Part shown: in pieces, positions 58,376 through 64,000 of the stretch
Layout of the letters: every line of letters begins with the position of its first letter
Position numbering within the stretch: the stretch's first letter is position 1
Source of the DNA: Hemerocallis citrina
Taxonomy: Eukaryota > Streptophyta > Magnoliopsida > Asparagales > Asphodelaceae
Length of the DNA stretch: 64,000 bases
Reading direction: 5' to 3'
NCBI GenBank assembly: GCA_017893485.1
Contig: CM030364.1
Span: 45,436,754-45,500,753 of the forward strand
Translations under genes and position numbers: made by a program
Notes under the pieces: generated by a model
Seen by the model: only the letters and a program-made list of their open reading frames with translations
Told to the model about the DNA's origin: nothing
Databases searched by the model: none

Positions 58376-60837
58376 ATAAAACACAAAGAAAGCTATCAGG
58401 TGGTTCTCCTTCAATCCCTCAAAATATCAAAGACCCAAATCTAACATCACAAAACATATTCCCCCCCCCCAAATGTTTCCCTCCAAAACTCAAATTCAAA
58501 CCCCCCACCAAAAACAACTCCTATATTTATTTAATTATTTTTTCTCAACTTCCCTCCCTCCTCTTCTATTCAAAAAATTAAGAAAATAAAATTTTTGAAA
58601 ATTTTTGAAAAATAAAAAAATTTAAAATTTCAAAACTTTAAACATAGTTCTAAAAAATCATATAATATGTTTTTTGCTGGACCCAAAAAGTTTCTCATAT
58701 AATATGTTTGCTACTTCAATTAATTTGCTCGACCTCCAAAACTATTTTATATGATCAAATAAGTTGCATCGTTCCGAAGACGTGCCGTAGGCACGTGTCA
58801 ACGGGCAAACCTAGTATATATATATATTTATAAATTTTTATAAATTTTGATTTTTTGAATTATTTTTAAAGTTTTTAAAGTTTTAATTTTTTGATTTTTT
58901 TGATTTTTTTAATTTCTAAATATTTTTTAATTTTTAAAATTTGTAAAAATTTTAAATTAATTTTTAAAATTTTTAATTTGTTAAAAAATTTTTTAATAAT
59001 TTTTTACAAGTTTTTGATTTTTTTGAATTATTTTTAAAGTTTTTAAATTTTTATTTTTTTTAATTTTTAAAATTTTTTATTTTCTTAATTTTTTTGAATA
59101 GGAGAGAGCGAGAAATAATTAAATAAATAAAGGAGTTGTTTTGGGTGGGGGATTTGAATTTGAGTTTTGGGGGGGGGGAATGTGTTTTATGATGTTTAGA
59201 TCTGAGTCTTTGGTTTTTGGGAGATTGAAGGAGAGCCACTTGATAGCTTTCTTTGTATTTTATTATATAGATATGTATATATAAAAAAAATTAATAATTA
59301 CACATAACTAAATAATATCTCTTGTTACTAAGGAAATGGTAAATATCGTTCAGTAAACATAAATTAGATAATCCATGAAGGTTACAATAATTGTTCATAA
59401 GCATAAACAATAACAGAAGTAAACGAAGCAAGTTCATAAGCAATATAACATAAGCAGACAAATCAGACAATGGGACAAGTCTGAAAATATAGTAAAGGCT
59501 CCTCCATTATTTCATTTTAACAAACCCCGAGCTGTATCCCCACCGTATCTGACGTATCCCCACCTAAATTAGATAATCCATAAACGCTACAATAATTGTT
59601 CATAAGCATAAACAATAACAGAAGTAAACAAAGCAAGTTCATAAGCAATATAACATAAGCAGATAAATGAGACAGTGGGACAAGTCTGAAAATATAGTAA
59701 AGGCTCCTCCGTTATTTCATTCTAACAAACCTCGAGCCGTATCCCCACCTAATCTGACGTATCCCCACCGTGTCTGCCGCGTATCCCCACCGTATCCATT
59801 TAATAAAAAATGCAGGACATGTTTCAGTCGTATTCTGTACGTATCCGGGCGTATCCTGTATCGGATACGTACAAGATACGGGGATGACACCCTCTGTGAA
59901 GTATCCGTGCTTCATCGTCATAGCCATTCAGTATTTATTGGGAAACAACAAGCGAAAGTGACGGCATGAGGTTTACCCCTTTCTTAATAAATTAGGAAAC
60001 TGGTTAGCTTTGTTTGTTTAATTCGAACGAGACTCATATTATTTCACATTGTCATGTATTCTGTGTTTAGAAAATCTAATTAGCAAACTTCTTTTTGTTT
60101 CAATGTTATTGAGGTGAAGCTGAATCAGTTACAATCCTTTAAGGGAGAACTTGCGTTGGGACTCGCAACTTGACATCATGGTGTCATGGCCTCAGCAATC
60201 TTTGCATTCCAATGAGTTTTCAGTTTTCATTCAATTAATTTCTCTTTCTTTGTAGGAAAATGTAGTGCTCAATGTAGTGCTCCACCTAACCAAGTCTTCT
60301 TATAAGGAAAGAGGAAAATTATTTAACTAGGCTTGGTTTTGAAAGAGTACTAACCTGTCTTGTCGTCGTTTAGTAGGAAATTAAATTTATTTAAATTGAG
60401 TTTGCTTCTTCTCTGCTGTTAGAAATTGTATTTCACTTGTTATGAGGGGCGTCTTTGGCATAAATTGTTAATCTGAGATAAAAGGGAACCAACTTCAAAC
60501 ATCTTTATTGCAGCAACTGGCATCACATGGACTATTTGACTTATGTGTGAAGGCATCTGGAGATACTCATATTGATGATCATCATACGAACGAAGACGTT
60601 GCTCTTGCAATTGGAACGGTAGTCATATCTAATTAAATAATTAACGTTGTCCATTGTAACCTCTTCTGGAGAAACTGGTGTTTTTAATTTTTTGCAATAT
60701 ATGATTAATACTGTGAGGGGATAATGTGTTTCCTATACTTGCAGGCACTCCTTCATGCACTTGGAGATAGAAAAGGTATTCAGAGGTTCGGAAACCTTAC
60801 AGCACCACTTGATGAAGCTGCCGTGGAAGTTATACTG
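53808..60837 (+). CDS. HISN5: Imidazoleglycerol-phosphate dehydratase, plastid, exons 1-4 (partial 3')
   Basis: Catalyses dehydration of imidazoleglycerol phosphate to imidazole acetol phosphate in plastid histidine synthesis. Exons: 53808-54018, 54115-54239, 60514-60618, 60745-60837, all with GT/AG introns (96, 6274, 126 bp and an open fourth). Joined they give 178 residues without a stop. Residues 1-70 are Ser/Arg-rich and low in acidic residues at the start, as in a chloroplast transit peptide. From residue 73, [18 protein letters not shown] begins the enzyme, with [10 protein letters not shown] (103-112), the manganese-binding [10 protein letters not shown] (131-140) and [11 protein letters not shown] (162-172). 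The start at 53808 was chosen because the open frame includes the transit peptide; the ATG at 53948 (MSS) is an alternative. The C-terminal third, with the second His motif, lies beyond 64000 or was not found before it. Confidence 0.93.
54676..55383. mobile_element. Non-autonomous hAT-like element (708 bp)
   Basis: Flanked by a direct repeat GTGGGGAGC (54667-54675 and 55384-55392). Ends are TATGTTGCATAAGTACGGG and, on the - strand, CTATGAAGCATGGGTGC, so the core TATG..GCAT is inverted. The interior is AT-rich with tandem CAATTTAGCATTTTAACAT copies and has no transposase. An 8-9 bp duplication fits hAT or Mutator groups; hAT is preferred from the short inverted ends. Confidence 0.65.
55669..55766 (+). 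mobile_element. End fragment of the GCTTCATA element family
   Basis: CTATGAAGCACCGATATGGG and GGTACGG/ACGGG repeats match the ends of the element at 54676-55383. An opposing end (CCGTGCTTCAT) lies at about 59904-59914, so the two could bound a larger element later invaded by others. Confidence 0.4.
55767..56211. mobile_element. Foldback MITE 3 between (TA)n runs
   Basis: Core 55806-56172. Two arms of about 170 bp (TTGTGCACCACC, TTTCCCGCCTTC, GAACCGTTCACATT, ACATCTAAATTAGTCTAAAT) are inverted around a short centre near 55990, so nearly the whole element folds back. (TA)n runs lie at 55768-55805 and 56173-56210. Confidence 0.85.
56212..58814. mobile_element. Inverted-repeat element 4 (2.6 kb) between (TA)n runs
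   Basis: Left arm (56212-56345) contains AGGTTCGCCC, ACGTGCCTACGGCACGTC and TATAAAATAGTTTTGGAGGTC. The right arm (58664-58814) carries the same in inverted order and ends in CTAG(TA)n. No transposase was seen. The interior includes a GTGCGG-rich segment (57190-57890) and short tandem TTGTTGTGATTGTATGAAC repeats (57450-57700). Confidence 0.65.
57190..57890. mobile_element. GGGTGCGG-rich non-autonomous element inside element 4
   Basis: Starts near CTCATGCACCCGAGTCGGAC with GGGTGCGG repeats and ends near CCCGCACCTGAATCGGTGCG, roughly inverted ends. The interior is unique AT-rich sequence. Boundaries are approximate and no duplication was confirmed. Confidence 0.35.
58373..59266. mobile_element. 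Inverted-repeat element 5 (about 0.9 kb)
   Basis: Left arm 58373-58575 (AAAGAAAGCTATCA, GTTCTCCTTCAATC, TCAAATTCAAACCCCCCACC) is repeated inverted at 59095-59266. Low-complexity A/T palindromic stretches fill the middle, together with the right arm of element 4. A long (TA)n run precedes the left arm. Confidence 0.65.
59363..59774 (+). repeat. 206-bp tandem duplication
   Basis: Two adjacent copies begin TAAATTAGATAATCCAT (59363 and 59570) and run through AACAATAACAGAAGTAAAC to GTATCCCCACC with about 10 differences. Confidence 0.85.
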
Positions 60838-61085
60838 GTACAATTTGCATTCTGATCATATGTTATTTACTCATTTGATAGTGTGAAGCTTTCTTGAACT
60901 TAAAACATTCGGATTTGTTGCTTGTAACTTCATATATCCTGATTTTATTAATATAGTTTCATTAATCCTATATATTGTGAAAACATTCAAGAACTTCTAA
61001 GAGTTGCTACCTCTGATCAACATTCTACCACATATAATTGCAATTTTCTTTTGTTTTACTCCTATAGGCTATACTGTCACTTCTC
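60838..61085 (+). other. Start of HISN5 intron 4
   Basis: GTACAATTTG donor follows VEVIL. The intron continues at least to the region of repeats at 61085 onward. I found no further HISN5 exon before 64000. Confidence 0.6.
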
Positions 61086-61385
61086 TCACGCAAGGTTTTA
61101 AATATCCTTGATATATCCGATATATTTGCCGTCGGGTTCGATAGTGAACCAATACGATATATTCAAAAATTTAGTTTAGAACTTTTTGGGGAAAATATTG
61201 ACGATATATCAGATATTGGGAGATATATCGGACGATATGTCCCCAAACGATATCGGTGGTATCTGTTGTCAATTATTTTTGGTTTTACGTGTTTGAATAA
61301 AATCAAACCCGAAACTGTTCTTGGATTTTTATAACTTATCGTTCTTTTCTTTTGTTTTGAAAATAGATATGCCAAACTTTGTGAT
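61086..61385. repeat. GATATATC-rich repetitive segment
   Basis: Many short GATATATC and CGATAT palindromes (for example GATATATCCGATATAT near 61108 and GATATATCGG near 61221) on both sides of a unique centre. It resembles ends of a small transposon, but limits are unclear. Confidence 0.35.
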
Positions 61386-62037
61386 GGTTTCTATTTCTAT
61401 CAAGCGGCGAACTTAGAGCTAGGGTGGGGAACTCGCTCATCTATATATTTTGTTTGGTTTGGTTAATTTTTCAATTTCATTATGCTACATTATAATTTAT
61501 GCATATGTATGTTTGGCATATGGTATTTATAGATCTAAAAAAAACATATGATAAACTCCCTAGAGACATAGTATGATGGGTGTTAAATAATAAAAGAGTA
61601 ACTATTCAGTATATTGGGGTAATTAAGGATATGTATAAAGGGGCAATGACCACAATTAGAACAACTACGAGAGTGACCAATAATTTTCCTATTGCAGTAG
61701 GTTTACACCAAGGTTCAGCCTAAGCAGTCAAAATCGGCGATTAATCGCCGATTGATCGTTAATCGGGGAAAACCCGATTATTTTTCAACCGATTATTGAG
61801 AAATGGGGGTTTTACGATTAAGTCGGGGAAAATTGCCGATATTTCGTAATATCGGCCGATAAGCCGATTATTTGGAAATCCGATTAATCGGATCAGTTTT
61901 TTTTTCTCCTTAGTTGGACCCAATCCAATCCGTTAGGCCATCAAACCCGACCTAGTCCAACACCAAACTCTCTTCAACCCTCTCTTATCTCTCTTAAATT
62001 CCCAAATCTCATTTCTAAACCTAAAAACCCAATCTCA

Positions 62038-62287
62038 TTGCTCAAATCTCCAAATTCTCCACCTCATCTTCACCTCCTGAACTCCTTTCAACCTCCCCTC
62101 CTCCCTCTCAACAGCAACGACTCCTCCCCCTCAACTTGCAGTTTCGGCAACATCAACGACACTCCTTCACCTTCTTCTCCTCACTCTCAACATCAGCAAC
62201 CACCTTCTTCTCTACCTTCTTCCTATCAACAGCAGCGGCAGCAATTGCAGCGTCAGCAATAGCAGCAACAGCAGCAGCTCCTCACAG
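62038..62287 (+). pseudogene. Ser/Pro/Gln-rich exon-like segment within the hAT-like element
   Basis: Open frame SPNSPPHLHLLNSF ... SSYQQQRQQLQRQQ, one TAG, then QQQQQLLT to a donor ACA/GTAAGA near 62288. It may be the first exon of a lost transposase or a captured host exon. Low-complexity composition prevents a call. Confidence 0.3.
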
Positions 62288-63257
62288 TAAGATTTTCCAC
62301 TATAATCTTGAAGTGCTTTTACTTCTTTCTGCATCTAGTGTTGTATTATTAGAGATGTTTGTGGTTGTATCTTTCTCCTTTCACCTCTTTTTATTTATTA
62401 TTATTTTTTAATTTACAACATATGAGGATGTATTCTGGTAAGTGCTTATTGTTGAAGAATTATTTAAATCAATCTGAAGTAAGATCGTTTACAAATTTTG
62501 TGATGTGAATTTTACATGTGGTAATTCCTTTTAATTTAAAAATCACTTAGCGATATTTCGGAAGATGGTTATTATCTTGTAATTTCATAAGTAGCATTAA
62601 TCAGCCTCAGCTCTTATAGTTTGTTTCTTTTAACACAGTTTATCATAATGTATTCTGAAATTATATAATGTATTCTGAAATTATTCTACGTCATCCAGTA
62701 GCTTCTGTTTCTGAAGAGAGAGAGTATGATCTGCCGGTTCATATGACCATAGCAATTCTTTGCTGACACTAGTTTGATAAACAAAAAGAAATCAGTACCT
62801 TTATTTGATAAGCAAAAATAAACCAGTACCTTTAGTTGTTGTGATTCTAATGTGGTTACTGTATGCTTAATTGCTTATCCTACTACTAACCCTTGGTTAC
62901 GTGTTTTGTTCAAGCAAGAAGACAATTAGATAAGGTACATATTGCTAATTTCTAACACAGATGTCATATTTAGTACAGAGGAACACATTGTAGTTTTACA
63001 AAAATAATAACTTACACCTACAAAAAATCACATTGCATCACTTTTCTTTGGGACCACTGCAAATCTTCCCTATATAAAAATATCTGTTTGTGACCACTGC
63101 AAATGTTCTCATTCCAGAGTATTCTCAATTATCTGCATTAAGACAAAATATACATTTTATAAACAATGCCAAATAGATACTGAATACATGATAATTTAAA
63201 TTTAAGATCTTCTTGGTCATATATACTTCAGAGATAATAAATCTTTCTTTTTTCCAC

Positions 63258-63299
63258 ACACACACACACACACACACATACACACACACACACACACAC
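63258..63299. repeat. (CA)n microsatellite
   Basis: About 20 CA dinucleotides with a single T interruption, near the right end of the hAT-like element. Confidence 0.95.
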
Positions 63300-63524
63300 G
63301 ATTTTTCTGATTTTATCCCCGATTTTTTCCGATTATCCGATTAATCACTAATCGCTCCTAGACTGATTAGTTCCGAAAACCGATTTAACTGCCTAGGGTT
63401 TAGCTTTAAGCCCCTACCTCTATCTATGCTTTGGTTATGGATGAATTGACCTGGGGAATACAAGATGAGGTGCCTTGGTGTATGCTTTTTGCCAATGATG
63501 TCGTCTTAGTGGACGAGATTTATT

Positions 63525-63822
63525 TTTTTGGGACGGTACATGTACCGTCCGAGGTTTTTTATTTCAAATTTTTTTTTTGAAAGACGGGGCAAGATTTGCG
63601 TCCGATCGATGAAAAAATTGGTAAAAATTTTTAAGACGCAACATCTTGTTCTGTCTGCTATATTTGGAAATTGCCAGTTTCGTTTCTCAAATATAGCGAA
63701 GCACTGTGCTTTGCTATATTTTGTCAAAGTAGCAAACGATTGCAGCGATCGTGATTGCAGCGATCGTTTGCTAAATCGTTTGCTATTTTGCCAAAATAGC
63801 AAACGATTGGAGATGCTCTAAA
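63525..63822. mobile_element. Palindrome-rich MITE-like segment
   Basis: It contains a perfect 20-bp palindrome (GGACGGTACA and its complement, 63531-63550), a hairpin with 13-bp arms (CGTTTGCTATTTT) near 63775-63803 and duplicated GATTGCAGCGATCGT. It ends GGAGATGCTCTAA, the kind of terminus seen in Tourist-like MITEs. The left end and duplication are uncertain. Confidence 0.45.
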
Positions 63823-64000
63823 TCAGTGTAAAAAGTCGCCAAAAGAAAAATAAACTTGATTTGTCTTTGATTTGTCTTCTGTGTTTTGACCAAATGTGAT
63901 TTTCTGTTTGTTTAGCAGTGCTTTTATTTCCTAATATTATTAGAATTTATGTTATTTTAGCTTTTAAAGAATAGATTATTTATGCAATTTTCTTCATGAG

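Larger units (their letters stand above)
54240..60513 (+). other. HISN5 intron 2 (6.3 kb), packed with small transposons
   Basis: It begins GTAAGC and ends TTTATTGCAG. It contains a hAT-like element (54676-55383), a foldback MITE between TA runs (55806-56172), two interleaved inverted-repeat pairs (56212-58814 and 58373-59266), a tandem duplication (59363-59774) and more ends of the GCTTCATA family. Removing these leaves perhaps 1-1.5 kb of unique intron. Confidence 0.85.
61720..63396. mobile_element. Non-autonomous hAT-like element (1.68 kb) in the LINE relic
   Basis: Inverted ends CTAAGCAGTCAAAATCGG and, on the - strand, CTAGGCAGTTAAATCGG. The 8-bp target duplication GGTTCAGC / GGTTTAGC (61712-61719 and 63397-63404, one mismatch) falls inside the LINE coding sequence. 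The subterminal regions repeat CCGATTA many times. It has a Ser/Pro/Gln-rich exon-like segment near its left end and a (CA)n run at 63258-63299. No transposase catalytic region was seen. Confidence 0.85.
61520..63519 (+). pseudogene. LINE reverse-transcriptase relic split by a hAT-like insertion
   Basis: 61520-61719 reads MVFIDLKKTYDKLPRD, a stop, then IKDMYKGAMTTIRT and NNFPIAVGLHQGSA, the typical RT core of plant non-LTR elements. After the insertion (61720-63396) the reading resumes at 63397 with LALSPYLYL. Following a frame change it reads VMDELTWGIQDEVPWCMLFANDVVLVDE, ending at about 63519. The catalytic FADD is FAND. It is a short, dead 5'- and 3'-truncated copy lying in HISN5 intron 4. 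Confidence 0.88.

Noticed and set aside
58059..58376. 105-codon Phe/Lys/Asn/Ile-rich frame
   Set aside because: Low-complexity A/T repeats within an inverted-repeat element.

Overview
The window is nuclear DNA of a flowering plant, probably a eudicot (genus not determined). The evidence is a split nuclear gene for a histidine-biosynthesis enzyme with plant introns, TG...CA long terminal repeats (LTRs) with plant-type TATA boxes, plant Ty3/gypsy lineages (Tat and chromodomain-bearing Del/Tekay types), Tourist-like and hAT-like small transposons, and telo-box motifs. There are no bacterial operons, rRNA genes, true tRNA genes or CRISPR arrays.

Layout. Positions 1-10718 are the 3' part of a Tat-lineage gypsy element (element A, + strand): broken protease/RT/RNase H/integrase, a long non-coding stretch with several different tandem arrays, an antisense gene on the - strand, and a 588-bp 3' LTR. 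Positions 10719-11260 hold an older LTR remnant, split by element B. Positions 11261-24678 are element B, a complete Tat element on the - strand with 758-bp LTRs, a CCCGC target duplication, an 88-bp tandem array, a spliced antisense gene on the + strand and one gag-pol frame broken only by point stop codons. Positions 24759-28348 are a lone 3.6-kb LTR related to element C. Positions 28349-33860 are AT-rich, with a possible last exon, duplicated segments, a captured-looking 5' gene end and a large CT/AT microsatellite. Positions 33861-44386 are element C, a complete chromodomain gypsy element (- strand) with 3.2-kb LTRs, a GTTCA target duplication and an initiator-Met primer site, but no recognisable gag.

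Positions 44387-53700 are mostly small or decayed elements: a 7.2-kb inverted-repeat unit with gene-fragment exons, a LINE remnant, a Tourist-like MITE and two foldback elements bordered by TA/GA microsatellites. From 53808 the first four exons of plastid imidazoleglycerol-phosphate dehydratase (HISN5) run on the + strand. Exons 2 and 3 are separated by a 6.3-kb intron filled with foldback and hAT-like elements. The gene continues past the right edge; its fourth intron holds a LINE reverse-transcriptase relic split by a hAT-like insertion.

How the parts relate: the left 44 kb is a nest of LTR retrotransposons, and the right 20 kb is genic DNA colonised by small DNA transposons. The only gene with clear evidence of function is HISN5. 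The most unusual signals are the pairs of tRNA-like box A/box B modules in the element C LTR family, the spliced antisense gene kept by both Tat elements, and the (TA)n-flanked foldback elements, one carrying an exon with intact splice sites.
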